Shown: piece after piece, positions 27,187 to 39,002 of the stretch
How positions within the stretch are numbered: the first letter of the stretch is position 1
How the letters are laid out: each line of letters begins with the position of its first letter
DNA from: Desulfobacterales bacterium
GTDB taxonomy: Bacteria; Desulfobacterota; Desulfobacteria; Desulfobacterales; JAHEIW01
Assembly (NCBI GenBank): GCA_020348305.1
Contig: CP070746.1
Coordinates: 3,713,675-3,777,674 of the forward strand
DNA: 64,000 nucleotides
Reading direction: 5' to 3'
Notes under the pieces: model-generated
The model's database searches: none
Told to the model about the DNA's origin: nothing
The model's input: the letters and a program-made list of their open reading frames with translations, nothing else
Made by a program: the position numbers and the translations under genes

Positions 27187-29406
27187 ATGCTTTGGATGTG
27201 TATCAAATCAACCACACGAAATCATGTGATCGCAACTGCGGTGATATTATTAACTATAACCATTGGGGTATTTGTCTGGAAAACCTACGCTGATCTTTTG
27301 CCAATAGCTGATACACTTGCCCCGGATAGCTCCAACGTACGCAAGGTTCAGGTGCTGGATCGCAATAATAATCCATTGACGGTTACCTATCAAAACCGCT
27401 GGAACATCCATGATTGTTTACCCCTGCACGATATTCCGCTATTTCTTCAACAGGCCTTTGTGATTTCCGAGGATCAACGGTTTTACACGCACAATGGGGT
27501 GGACTGGATCGCTCGACTGCATGCGCTTTGGCAGAATATAAAAGCCTTGTACCCGATTCGGGGTGCCAGTACCATCAGCGAACAGGTCGTTCGGATGCGG
27601 CATCCGCGACCGCGCACAGTGTGGTCCCGCTGGCTGGAGGGACTCGAGGCCTTGCAGCTCGAAAAAAAATTTTCAAAGATTGACATTTTAGAATTTTATC
27701 TCAACCAGGTTCCATACACAGGGCAGCGCAGAGGAGTGGCGCAAGCCTCCCGCTATTATTTCGACCGTGCTCTGGATACACTAAACCACAAAGAAATGCT
27801 GGCTCTGGTTGTCTTGGTTCGAGCGCCGAGCCGGATGGATTTGCACAATGGTGCGCATGGAATCAACCAACCCATACACAGACTTGCCGACCGGCTTTCT
27901 GAGCTGAAAATAATCGATCAAAAACAATATGCTCAGATTGAAACGACCGGGATTCAGATTCAAAAATCTCAGCTTACGGTTTACGCCGGCCATTTTATCC
28001 ATCATCTTTACCAGCAACTATCGCCTCGTTATTTGCAAACCACGCGTCGATTGCGAACGACGTTGGATGCTGCTGTTCAGACCAAAGTCCAGAGCATTTT
28101 AAACCATCGTTTGAAAGCGCTACGGAAATACCGAGTCAAAAATGGCGCCGTATTGGTAATCGACCACCAAAGCCATGAGGTGCTCGCCTGGGTAAATGGA
28201 GGTGAAGAAATTGACGGTATTCCGGCAGGGTGGATTGATGCGGTCACCACGCCCAGACAACCCGGATCCACCCTTAAACCCTTCCTTTATGCCTTGGCAT
28301 TAGAAAAAGGATGGACCGCAGCGACCCTGGTGGATGATCGTCCGCTGATCGAACCGGTTGGCTCTGGATTGCATTCCTATCGCAACTACAGCCGCATCCA
28401 TTATGGTCCGCTGGTATTGAGAGATGCGCTTGGGAATTCTTTGAATATTCCGGCAATCAGAACGATTCAATTTGTTGGTGTAGACAACTTCTTGGATTGC
28501 CTGCATGATCTGGGTTTTTTCAGCCTGCAGCAGCATCCGGATTTTTACGGCGACGGGCTGGCCTTAGGCAACGGTGAAATAACCTTATTTGAGCTTGTGC
28601 GCGCATATGCCGCCTTGGCCGACAATGGAATATATCATCCCCTGACATTTCTGCTGGATGACATATCCGGACAGCATTATTCTCGAAATATATTTTCTCC
28701 GGCGTCGGCTTCTCTGATCGCCAATATCCTCTCGGATCCGGATGCCCGCCAGCTTGAGTTTGGCCAAGGAAACCTGTTGCACTTGCCGGTGCAAACTGCA
28801 GTTAAAACCGGAACCTCCAGTGATTACCGGGATGCCTGGGCCATTGGTTTCAATCATCGATTTGCAGTCGGCGTCTGGATGGGTAATCTGGACCATTCGG
28901 CCATGAACGGTATTACCGGATCAAAAGGGCCGGCTTTGGTGTTGCGATCGGTATTTGCAGAGCTCAATCGTTATCGAGATACGCGGGCGCTTTATTTGAG
29001 TCCACGTTTGGTGAAAGTGAAGGTTTGCCGGAAAACCGGGCTGGTGGCAAATGATGAATGCCCCAGTTACAGTGAGTGGTTTATTCCCGGCACTGAACCC
29101 AAACGCGCTGAAACACGAGAAAAGGCCGGCCAACCAATTTGCCTGACCCGCCCGACCAACGGGCTGCAGCTGGCGATGGATCCTAGAATTCCGGACGATC
29201 GGGAAGCATTTTTATTTGCAACATCACCATTGCCATCGGGATCAAATGTTAATTGGTATATTGATGACGAATTGATTGGGACTACATCCGTCGGTGAATA
29301 CGCATGGCCGATGCAGCGCGGTACGCACATTATTAGGGCCAGAATATGGCTAAATAGTCAGCGTCATCCTGTGGCGACGCCACCGGTAAAATTAACTGTA
29401 AAATAA
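27187..29406 (+). CDS. pbpC: Penicillin-binding protein 1C
   Basis: 739 residues, class A PBP anchored by one N-terminal membrane segment (about residues 13-33). GT51 domain: EDQRFYTHNGVDW near 97, RGASTISEQ near 125, FYLNQVPY near 173. Transpeptidase domain: PGSTLKPF (catalytic Ser, SxxK), SLN in GNSLNIPAIR, and KTGTSSDYRDAW. The C-terminal PBP1C-specific domain (CRKTGL, BiPBP_C-like) is present. With A2M it is thought to repair the wall at sites of attack. Starts 27 bp after the A2M stop, with a weak ribosome site. Confidence 0.93.
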   Translation: MLWMCIKSTTRNHVIATAVILLTITIGVFVWKTYADLLPIADTLAPDSSNVRKVQVLDRNNNPLTVTYQNRWNIHDCLPLHDIPLFLQQAFVISEDQRFYTHNGVDWIARLHALWQNIKALYPIRGASTISEQVVRMRHPRPRTVWSRWLEGLEALQLEKKFSKIDILEFYLNQVPYTGQRRGVAQASRYYFDRALDTLNHKEMLALVVLVRAPSRMDLHNGAHGINQPIHRLADRLSELKIIDQKQYAQIETTGIQIQKSQLTVYAGHFIHHLYQQLSPRYLQTTRRLRTTLDAAVQTKVQSILNHRLKALRKYRVKNGAVLVIDHQSHEVLAWVNGGEEIDGIPAGWIDAVTTPRQPGSTLKPFLYALALEKGWTAATLVDDRPLIEPVGSGLHSYRNYSRIHYGPLVLRDALGNSLNIPAIRTIQFVGVDNFLDCLHDLGFFSLQQHPDFYGDGLALGNGEITLFELVRAYAALADNGIYHPLTFLLDDISGQHYSRNIFSPASASLIANILSDPDARQLEFGQGNLLHLPVQTAVKTGTSSDYRDAWAIGFNHRFAVGVWMGNLDHSAMNGITGSKGPALVLRSVFAELNRYRDTRALYLSPRLVKVKVCRKTGLVANDECPSYSEWFIPGTEPKRAETREKAGQPICLTRPTNGLQLAMDPRIPDDREAFLFATSPLPSGSNVNWYIDDELIGTTSVGEYAWPMQRGTHIIRARIWLNSQRHPVATPPVKLTVK

Positions 29407-29537
29407 TCGCTAAATTTATTGGACAACTGATGTTCTGAAAAGTAAAATCTATAATGGTAAAAACCCTTGACTTATAAATAAAAATTCTTCACTTATAACG
29501 TAATATAAGAGATTCACAACCAACTAAAGGAGGCTGT

Positions 29538-30065
29538 ATGCTTAGGAAAGAAAAAAAGTTTGAAAAGGACAAAACCCCTGCTTCCAGTGAGATCACAGGG
29601 GAAGAAAAATCTTTATTGGTCTCAGGTGCTGTTGCCCGGGATGAAAAAACAATCATCGGTGAACATATTACGATTGAAGGCCGCATTTACGGCAAGGAAC
29701 ACCTGGTCATTCATGGATCAATGAAGGGAACCATAGAACTGGAAAAACATAATTCTGATATAGGTACCAAAGGACGGTTTGAGGGCGAAATCCATGCGCA
29801 AAATATAAGGATCAGAGGGCAGATGAATGGGAACATTAAAACTCAAGGCAAAGTAGAAATTTCAAAAGAGGCTGATTTTATCGGTGAGATTAAGGCGAAA
29901 AGCATTTCGATAGAGGATGGTGCTTATTTCAAAGGGGCTATTGAGCTGGAACGAGAACCCAATCGGAAGTTAGCGGTGACAAAAAAAGAAAATACTATAA
30001 GTGCCTCTCTGCCGGATAAGGAATCAAAGGTTCTTCCGGGAACAGAAGCCAAGAAAGGGAGTTGA
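29538..30065 (+). CDS. Bactofilin (polymer-forming cytoskeletal protein)
   Basis: 175 residues. A DUF583/bactofilin beta-helix core spans about residues 38-135: VARDEKTIIGEHITIEGRIYGKEHLVIHG, then repeated G.i....i.i.G...G.i turns. Flanking tails are charged and disordered. Bactofilins polymerise without nucleotides and scaffold envelope or morphogenesis enzymes, which suits the preceding PBP1C. Strong site AAAGGAGG before ATG 29538. The next gene begins 4 bases after its stop. Confidence 0.9.
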   Translation: MLRKEKKFEKDKTPASSEITGEEKSLLVSGAVARDEKTIIGEHITIEGRIYGKEHLVIHGSMKGTIELEKHNSDIGTKGRFEGEIHAQNIRIRGQMNGNIKTQGKVEISKEADFIGEIKAKSISIEDGAYFKGAIELEREPNRKLAVTKKENTISASLPDKESKVLPGTEAKKGS

Positions 30066-30068
30066 TTT

Positions 30069-30674
30069 TTGGACAACTATACAGCTCCACTTCCTAACAA
30101 CGCAAAAGCTTTATCCTATCCTGCTGAGTATACCAGCACGTTGCTGCAGCTGTTCATCGAGAATCTCGGGCAAGACAGACGGCAACAGATACTCGATATG
30201 GGACCTGTTTGTGAAGAAAACATCATGTTCTTCGCGCAGCTGGTAAAAAGGCATAATGTTTGTGACATGTTTATCCGGCTGGACCGGAGTCGACGTAAAG
30301 ATTTACCCTCAAAACATTTATGGAACCATTTGGACTATCCGCACCAGAGCTTTAACGGGATTCATCTCTGGGATTTGGTTGATCATTTGAATGACAATGA
30401 GGTCAGCAAATTGATAGAATTGTGTCATTTCATGCTGAAGCCGCAGGGCATGGTAATGGCACTTACCTTTGAAGCGTATTCGACACCATCGTTAATACAC
30501 TCTTTTGTTATCCAGAGAAACTACCGTATAGCCGTCCGGCCTCAATATCACTTAGATCTTCCGTGGTATTACCGCAGTAACAGAGAACTGACATTGCTGC
30601 TGGCAACATTTCGATTCGTCAAGTCTTTCCTCTATCGAAATGGTATCAGGGAGTTCCTTTTTCAGCGGGTTTGA
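30069..30674 (+). CDS. Methyltransferase-like protein lacking the SAM glycine motif
   Basis: 201 residues starting at a TTG (30069) with GGGAG seven bases upstream. The arrangement ILDMGPVCEENIMFFAQL near residue 40, FNGIHLWDLVDHLND near 98 and MLKPQGMVMAL near 123 follows the order of class I methyltransferase motifs I, IV and V. Motif I, however, has G-P-V-C instead of GxGxG, so SAM binding is doubtful. The 4-bp spacing to the bactofilin gene suggests it partners the cytoskeletal protein. Function unknown. Confidence 0.6.
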   Translation: MDNYTAPLPNNAKALSYPAEYTSTLLQLFIENLGQDRRQQILDMGPVCEENIMFFAQLVKRHNVCDMFIRLDRSRRKDLPSKHLWNHLDYPHQSFNGIHLWDLVDHLNDNEVSKLIELCHFMLKPQGMVMALTFEAYSTPSLIHSFVIQRNYRIAVRPQYHLDLPWYYRSNRELTLLLATFRFVKSFLYRNGIREFLFQRV

Positions 30675-30806
30675 ATTTTCCCGGCGTCATAGCCGACTCC
30701 AATTCAATATACCACCAATTCATTATCTCTCAACAAAATTAATACCATTGCCCTTGAGTGAATATTTTTCGGTCCAATTCGTGTGGTAACATGTTTATTT
30801 AAGAGA

Positions 30807-33338
30807 TTATGGCTTTATAATCTGATTCTTTAGCATCTCGGGCCCAAACGGTTTAAAAACGACTAATAATTGGGGCAGAACCGTCAGTGCGGCAATTAAG
30901 GCGATGAACATGGCCAATCCTGTCAGCAGACCGAAATAGATACTGGGGATGAAATTGGAAAGTGCCAAGATTGAGAAACCAATGATGATCGTTAATGACG
31001 TATAATACAGAGCATAGCCGATGCTTGTGTGACATTGATGAATGGTTTTTATATAATTCCCGACAACATTAAACTCATGTTTGAATCGATAAATATAGTG
31101 AATCGTGTTATCGACACCGATTCCAATACTGATTGCCGCGATGGTGATGGTCATCATGTCAAGTGCAATACTTAGCCAGCCCATTACACCCAGGACAACT
31201 CCAATGGCAAGCAGATTGGGTGTAATAGCGATCAATGCGAGTTTCAAAGACCGAAACAGAATCATAAACATGCCCATGAGGGCCAGAATGACTACACCGA
31301 GAGTCAGAATTTGCGAATTGAAAAGACTCTGCAGCATGTTGTTATACAGCAACAGCAAACCGGCTAAATGGACATGCTCTGCCTTTAAACCGAATTGGCT
31401 GGTCAGATCATGGCGTATTTTTTTCAGCAGTGCATTGCGTTTCAATGTTTTTTCGGAATCCTTGACACGAATTGAGAAACGAAGCTGATTATATTGCGGC
31501 GAAACATAAGGTTTGATCAACATACGCTTAAATCTATCAGGCAACTCGCTATGCAGCATGGCTAGTTGAAAATTGTCTAACGGTTTGCCGTTATTCAACT
31601 TATCAGCAATCTTCATCATCGTTCCCAGTGACAGGATTTTTCCTGTTTCCGGTAAGCTATCAAGATAATCATGAATCTTCGTCACCAATTCCATCTTGGC
31701 AGCGGTAAACCAGTATTTTTCATCATCTTCCGGTTCATCGAATTCATCAAACTCGTCAAATGCATCGTCTTTTTCCACATTCTTTTTGGCGTTAACGACT
31801 GGTGCTGATATTTCGGGCATATCAATTTCAATGATGACATCCAGCGGCGTGGTGCCCCCCAGATTCTGATCGATGACTTTCATGCCTTGGTGGATTTCGG
31901 TTGTGTCTTTGAAGTAATTAATAAAACTGTTTTCAACAGAAAGTCTGGCAATTCCGAAGGCACTGATGATAAAAACAATAACGCTTATGGCCAGTATCAT
32001 GTTGCCATGGGTTTCCGTGAAACTGGCTAAAAACGATGTCAACGAGAACTGCGAGTCAGATTTAATCTTAGAAGTTTCTTTGCTCAGCAGTATCAGGCCA
32101 GTGGGAAAGATTAAAAATGTCAATAACAGCGAAACGATGATTCCTGCACTCATCATCCACCCAAAGGTTTTGACAGGCAGGATGTTGCAGAAAAGCAGTG
32201 AACCAAATCCGGCAATTGTCGTTAGTGCGGCATACAGGCATGGCGTCAGCTTCAAACGGACTGCATCGAGGATAAGCTGTCGTTGTTCAGTTTCAGGATT
32301 TTGGGATAAAAGCTCCCTGTAGCGCACAATCAAATGGATCGTAATGGCCATGGTGATGATAAGTTGCAGAGATATGAAATTGGAAGAAATAACCGTTACC
32401 TGCCAGCCAAATGTACCCAAAAGTCCCATCATGGAAATTGCGGAAAATGTACAGCAGATCATCGGTAGCAGAATCCAGCGCTTCTTTTTAAAAATAATGC
32501 CTAAAATGATTACCAGAAAAAATGGAACACCTAAACCAAATGTTTTTAAATCGCTCTTAATGAAGCGGATCAGATCATCTGCGACCATACTGATTCCGCC
32601 CAAAAAAAGTTCAGCGTCCGAACGGTGCTTCTCCATGATTGCACGGATCGCAGCAATATCCTGATGCCGGATCTTCTTCCTCCTATCGCGGTGCTGTTGT
32701 AATTCTTTGTTGACTCTATTGAATTCAGCCTGCTCTGATTCAGTAAGCGGGGCATTGGTCTTTTTTTCCCGAAAATGGTCGCTGCGGGCTAATAATTCCT
32801 GATAAACCTTATCCGTCCGGAATCTGATCTGAAGGGCAGTCGTTTTAAGATCCGGGCTGACCAGCAGGTTTTTATAAAGGGGGCTGGTTCTGAACTCAAT
32901 CCTGGCCAACTTTCGATCAACTGTTGGCGACTCGATCGTATTGATATTGGACACCATTTCCTTAAGCGGCAAAGGTGGGCTTGCCAGCAGAGGGGCATCA
33001 AGTATTGAAACTACCGATGATACCCTTTCCAACTGTAATAGTTCATCCCGCAGTCGGACTATCTTTTTCAAAGTCTTATCTGAGAACAAATCGTTTTTAG
33101 GCATATAGGTTATTAATAAATAATCATGCCCCCCATAGCGTGATTTGATCAGTCGCGAATATTGTAAGTCTTCATCAGTTTCGAGAATTAATGTTTCCGC
33201 TGATGCATCAAGCTTAAAGTCCTTTGCCTGATAGCCAAGCAAAGAAACCGCTGCCAGCAAACAAAGTATGGTGATTCCCGGCCGCTTAAGGATGACCTTG
33301 TCGTAAAAAGGTATTATCAAAGCATGTAGCGTTTTCAT
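30807..33338 (-). CDS. RND-superfamily exporter (MMPL/HpnN-like)
   Basis: 843 residues, inner membrane. Topology as two repeats: TM near 18-36, a large periplasmic domain, five TMs at about 250-420, then TM near 438, a second periplasmic domain, and five TMs to the C-terminus. A very acidic strand (DAFDEFDEFDEPEDDEKYW) interrupts the second periplasmic domain near residues 525-545. It is co-transcribed after an MlaC-type gene 27 bp upstream, the same pairing as HpnN with HpnM in hopanoid or lipid transport to the outer membrane. No hopanoid synthesis gene is nearby, so lipid cargo is inferred only. Confidence 0.85.
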   Translation of the reverse strand: MKTLHALIIPFYDKVILKRPGITILCLLAAVSLLGYQAKDFKLDASAETLILETDEDLQYSRLIKSRYGGHDYLLITYMPKNDLFSDKTLKKIVRLRDELLQLERVSSVVSILDAPLLASPPLPLKEMVSNINTIESPTVDRKLARIEFRTSPLYKNLLVSPDLKTTALQIRFRTDKVYQELLARSDHFREKKTNAPLTESEQAEFNRVNKELQQHRDRRKKIRHQDIAAIRAIMEKHRSDAELFLGGISMVADDLIRFIKSDLKTFGLGVPFFLVIILGIIFKKKRWILLPMICCTFSAISMMGLLGTFGWQVTVISSNFISLQLIITMAITIHLIVRYRELLSQNPETEQRQLILDAVRLKLTPCLYAALTTIAGFGSLLFCNILPVKTFGWMMSAGIIVSLLLTFLIFPTGLILLSKETSKIKSDSQFSLTSFLASFTETHGNMILAISVIVFIISAFGIARLSVENSFINYFKDTTEIHQGMKVIDQNLGGTTPLDVIIEIDMPEISAPVVNAKKNVEKDDAFDEFDEFDEPEDDEKYWFTAAKMELVTKIHDYLDSLPETGKILSLGTMMKIADKLNNGKPLDNFQLAMLHSELPDRFKRMLIKPYVSPQYNQLRFSIRVKDSEKTLKRNALLKKIRHDLTSQFGLKAEHVHLAGLLLLYNNMLQSLFNSQILTLGVVILALMGMFMILFRSLKLALIAITPNLLAIGVVLGVMGWLSIALDMMTITIAAISIGIGVDNTIHYIYRFKHEFNVVGNYIKTIHQCHTSIGYALYYTSLTIIIGFSILALSNFIPSIYFGLLTGLAMFIALIAALTVLPQLLVVFKPFGPEMLKNQIIKP

Positions 33339-33365
33339 ATTGTGGCTCGCGGCAGAAAAGTGAAT

Positions 33366-33950
33366 CTATTGGTTGGCAACAGAATTTTCTAGTTTTAGCA
33401 GAAGATCCTCAATGGTCCCGGTTTGCAGTATCTGGATAAATTGAGATCGGTAGCTTCGGATAAGGCTGACGCCCTGAATTTCAATATCATAGATTTTCCA
33501 GTCGTTTTCTGATTTATAAAGCTTGTATAAAATTGATGTCTTTTTGTCCAATGAGATCAAATAAGTTGGGATTTGAATTTTTTTCTTACTCAGGATAGGC
33601 GATTTATACATGATTTTTTCGTTTGTATAGAGAGTCAATTTCTGGAGATATGAACTCTTCAGGAGTTCAGTAAAAAGCTCGGTAAATTTTTCTTTGTTTT
33701 GCGTGGTTAGCTTGGGCCAGTATTTTCTTCCTAAAGTTAACTTGGCCATTAGCGAAAAATCGAACATTGGCGACATGATTTCGTCTATTTCATTGGACTT
33801 TACCTGAAGTGCAGCATTTTTTTTCTGTAAAACTGTGATCGCCGCGTTAAGTTTGCTTTTTAATAATTTTTCAGCAGCAATTTTATCATCTGCCATGACT
33901 GACTGGCTTAAAATGAGCACGCTTAAAACAGCATAAGATAATATTTTCAT
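33366..33950 (-). CDS. MlaC/Ttg2D-family phospholipid-binding protein (HpnM-like)
   Basis: About 194 residues from ATG 33950, with AAAAGGAAT upstream (frame open to 33980). Signal peptide to about residue 21 (SQSVMADDK). The body follows the Ttg2/MlaC pattern: FDFSLMAKLTLGRKYWPKLTTQNKEKFTELFTELLKSSY, IPTYLI, and WKIYDIEIQGVSLIRSYRSQF (shortened marker: DIEIQGVSLIRSYRSQF). Expected role: periplasmic carrier of lipids, handing to or receiving from the RND exporter encoded next. Confidence 0.85.
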   Translation of the reverse strand: MKILSYAVLSVLILSQSVMADDKIAAEKLLKSKLNAAITVLQKKNAALQVKSNEIDEIMSPMFDFSLMAKLTLGRKYWPKLTTQNKEKFTELFTELLKSSYLQKLTLYTNEKIMYKSPILSKKKIQIPTYLISLDKKTSILYKLYKSENDWKIYDIEIQGVSLIRSYRSQFIQILQTGTIEDLLLKLENSVANQ

Positions 33951-34196
33951 ATTGATTCCTTTTGTTGAGTCAATATACATGAGAGACTGGCCGGGGTCAA
34001 ATCCATATTAAATCGCACGTGATGGGCAATCATATTAAAGAACTACAACTATTTTGGATTCACGTCGAACTGCGCCAAATCTGGCGTTTTTGAGATTTAG
34101 CATTTTATTAAATTCGCAGTTATGATATGGTATTTTTTGTTGGGTTAAGCGAGTTTTGTTGATTGAAAAGTGTGGGTTGAAGAAAGGAGGACCGTT

Positions 34197-34652
34197 TTGA
34201 GCCAAAGACGAAGATTGTTTATCTATTGTTTAACCCTATCAGCGGCATCAATTCTGGCGAGCTGTGCAGCGCCCGAATCTAAACCGATACCCGCTTTGGC
34301 TAAATATATTGAAGTAGATTTTAGCAAGTTTACAAAAGAGCTTTTTTTCGATGAGTATAATGAGCAATATGTAAAGCTCGATTGTATCTACAAAGGGACT
34401 GGAATAAAGCCGGTGGGTGGATTGCCAGCCGACCAATATTTAAATTTATCGGTCGGTTCTCCCACTGAGGAATATGCGGACCGAATTACGGTTGTAATTC
34501 CTAAGAATATCGCCGGAATTGTTTCATCACTGAACTATTCAGGTAAAATTAGAATATATGGTCAAGCACGTGCAATAACTGTGACTTACTCTGATACGGG
34601 TGTAAAAAAGGAAAAGCTATTTATTGTGGCAGATTATATCGAAAAATTATAG
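34197..34652 (+). CDS. Hypothetical lipoprotein
   Basis: 151 residues from a TTG at 34197, chosen because AGGAGG lies six bases before it; the GTG at 34170 lacks such a site. Signal peptide with lipobox SILASC ends near residue 24. The mature part (about 125 residues) is a compact beta-rich sequence with VDFSKFTKELFF and KIRIYGQA. Family not recognised; the strand pattern hints at an OB-like or small beta domain. Its stop is followed by a hairpin at 34661-34687. Confidence 0.7.
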   Translation: MSQRRRLFIYCLTLSAASILASCAAPESKPIPALAKYIEVDFSKFTKELFFDEYNEQYVKLDCIYKGTGIKPVGGLPADQYLNLSVGSPTEEYADRITVVIPKNIAGIVSSLNYSGKIRIYGQARAITVTYSDTGVKKEKLFIVADYIEKL

Positions 34653-34660
34653 CTTAAACC

Positions 34661-34687
34661 CTAATTGAGAGATTTTCGATCAATTAG
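34661..34687 (+). repeat. Hairpin with CTAATTGA/TCAATTAG arms
   Basis: Perfect 8-bp arms (34661-34668 and 34680-34687) around an 11-base loop just after the lipoprotein stop. No T-run follows, so terminator function is weak. The arms match those of the hairpin repeat at 40725-40748. Confidence 0.5.
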
Positions 34688-34716
34688 TTGTTCTACGTTG
34701 TCAGGGGTACATAGGT

Positions 34717-34980
34717 TCACTCCCTTTCATAATCAAGATCAAGTTCGATCAAAACCGTATCGAATTTGTCAATCGCTCGCAGATAATCGACTTTTTCAAA
34801 AGACATTTCAGATACAACAGTGCCTTGGTCATGGACGATGTACGCCCATTTTTGGCTGTCGTTGACAATAAGGTGAGAGTAGGAGAAAGCAGAATAGCGG
34901 ATATGCCTTAGACTAAAGCCATTAATACAGCTCATTAGATAATCAAGCTTTTCCCATACGGTGCTCCGAATATGTTTCAT
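34717..34980 (-). CDS. Small hypothetical protein
   Basis: 87 residues with balanced, protein-like composition (SYSHLIVNDSQKWAYIVHDQG, then a very acidic end, IELDLDYERE). Soluble, no signal or membrane segment. No family recognised and no clear ribosome site, but it occupies an otherwise empty gap with no competing ORF. Kept with reserve. Confidence 0.4.
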   Translation of the reverse strand: MKHIRSTVWEKLDYLMSCINGFSLRHIRYSAFSYSHLIVNDSQKWAYIVHDQGTVVSEMSFEKVDYLRAIDKFDTVLIELDLDYERE

Positions 34981-35224
34981 CGGCTAAAAATGATCTATCT
35001 GGTGGAAATTTTGTTTTCCTCTTTTATTACCACTTTTAAATCATATTGACCGCAGGATATCAAACCAAAATTTTGATTTTTTGATAATTCTTCGGCCGCT
35101 GGATAAAACCATTCTTTCACACTTGAAAAAGCGAAAATTTATTGATAAAAAAATTTGATTTCCCTAATAAAATAATTAGCATCCTGAGATGAATATTTTA
35201 AACACGGTATGAAGGAGGTGGAAC

Positions 35225-35725
35225 ATGAAATTAACCCTATATATTATTACTGCATTGGTTCTTTCAGCGTTCCTTGCCGGATCTGTGAATGCCGGAGATT
35301 TTATCGTCTATCCTGCTCAAGGTCAGAGTCAAGATCAAATGGAAAAGGATAAATTCGAGTGTTATTCCTGGGCCAAAAACCAAACCGGCTTCGATCCCAT
35401 GAAAACACCTACGGCTTCAAAGCCCCCGCCTCCTAAAGAGAAGGTAACAGGGGGCGCTGGTAAAGGAGCCGTTGGCGGAGGCTTGCTCGGAGCCGGTATT
35501 GGGGCAATTGCCGGCGGTAAAAAAGGTGCCGGAAGAGGAGCACTCATTGGTGCCGGCAGTGGTGCCGTGGTCGGTGGTATGCGAAGATCGGATCAAAAGA
35601 GGCGCGAAGATCAGAGGCGCCAGCAATGGGAACAAGAGGAGACCCAAAAGTATGCGAGTGGACGCAACCAATACGACCGCGCGTACAGTGCCTGCCTTGA
35701 AGGTCGCGGATATAGCGTGAAATGA
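35225..35725 (+). CDS. Glycine-zipper protein, exported
   Basis: 166 residues, strong site AAGGAGG. Signal peptide to about residue 24 (SVNAGD). A motif YPAQGQSQDQMEKDKFECYSWA is followed by a proline-rich linker and a glycine zipper near 78-118 (GGGLLGAGIGAIAGG, RGALIGAGSGAVVGG). An arginine/glutamine-rich coiled stretch and a C-terminal YDRAYSACLEGRGY follow. The zipper suggests insertion into or spanning of a membrane, as in YMGG/Gly-zipper outer-membrane proteins. A heptad repeat array starts 3 bases after the stop. Confidence 0.8.
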   Translation: MKLTLYIITALVLSAFLAGSVNAGDFIVYPAQGQSQDQMEKDKFECYSWAKNQTGFDPMKTPTASKPPPPKEKVTGGAGKGAVGGGLLGAGIGAIAGGKKGAGRGALIGAGSGAVVGGMRRSDQKRREDQRRQQWEQEETQKYASGRNQYDRAYSACLEGRGYSVK

Positions 35726-35728
35726 TTC

Positions 35729-35791
35729 AGAGGACGGATAACAGAGGACAGAGGTCAGAGGACAGATAAGAGAGGGCGGAGGTTAGAGTAT
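35729..35791 (+). repeat. Degenerate heptad array, consensus AGAGGAC (9 units)
   Basis: Nine contiguous 7-base units without a phase slip. AGA begins seven of nine; units AGAGGAC occur three times, with variants such as AGAGGTC, GGATAAC and AGATAAG. It fills the gap between two small exported-protein genes. Confidence 0.75.
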
Positions 35792-35822
35792 AAATTAGCT
35801 TCTAAATTTAAAGGAGATAGCC

Positions 35823-36257
35823 GTGAAGAGTTTAAAACTACTTGGTTTGATTGCGTTTATCATTTGTATTTTTTCCCTAACAGCTTTAGCCGGAGATTTT
35901 GACGGCTCACGGTCCCTGCTATGTGCAACGATGGATGTTGTCGAATGCGTTCCCGGAGGAAAGTGTCAAAGGGTAACCCACGACAGCATCAATGCCCCAA
36001 AATTTGTAATAATCAACTTTAAGGAAAATAGCATGAGCATCCCGGGGGCCTCTAAAAACAGACCTCCCAGCAAGATCGAGCGAACCGAGAGCGTTGATGG
36101 CAAGCTCATTTTGCAAGGTGCCGAAGATGGAATTGAGGGTGTGAGAGACGGCTTGGGTTGGACCATTGCCATCTCGGAAGAAACAGGCGATATGGTACTT
36201 TCCGCTTCCGGCGACCAGGTGGGATTTGTCGTCTTCGGTGCTTGTACGCCTCAATAA
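35823..36257 (+). CDS. Hypothetical exported protein
   Basis: 144 residues from a GTG at 35823, with AAAGGAGA upstream. Signal peptide ends near residue 23 (LTALAGD). The mature domain has a cysteine pair in CVPGGKC near residues 40-46, plus Cys32 and a Cys near the C-terminus, which could form disulfides. The SASGDQVGFVVFGACT ending suggests a beta-barrel-like or lipocalin-like small domain. No family assigned. It sits downstream of the glycine-zipper gene, separated by the heptad array. Confidence 0.7.
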   Translation: MKSLKLLGLIAFIICIFSLTALAGDFDGSRSLLCATMDVVECVPGGKCQRVTHDSINAPKFVIINFKENSMSIPGASKNRPPSKIERTESVDGKLILQGAEDGIEGVRDGLGWTIAISEETGDMVLSASGDQVGFVVFGACTPQ

Positions 36258-37643
<1,386 letters not shown>

Positions 37644-37649
37644 AAGTGA

Positions 37650-38990
<1,341 letters not shown>

Positions 38991-39002
38991 ATGGAGTCGG
39001 AT

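Noticed and set aside
29469-29500. Sigma-70 promoter before the bactofilin gene (TTGACT...)
   Set aside because: No acceptable -10 at 16-18 bases spacing.
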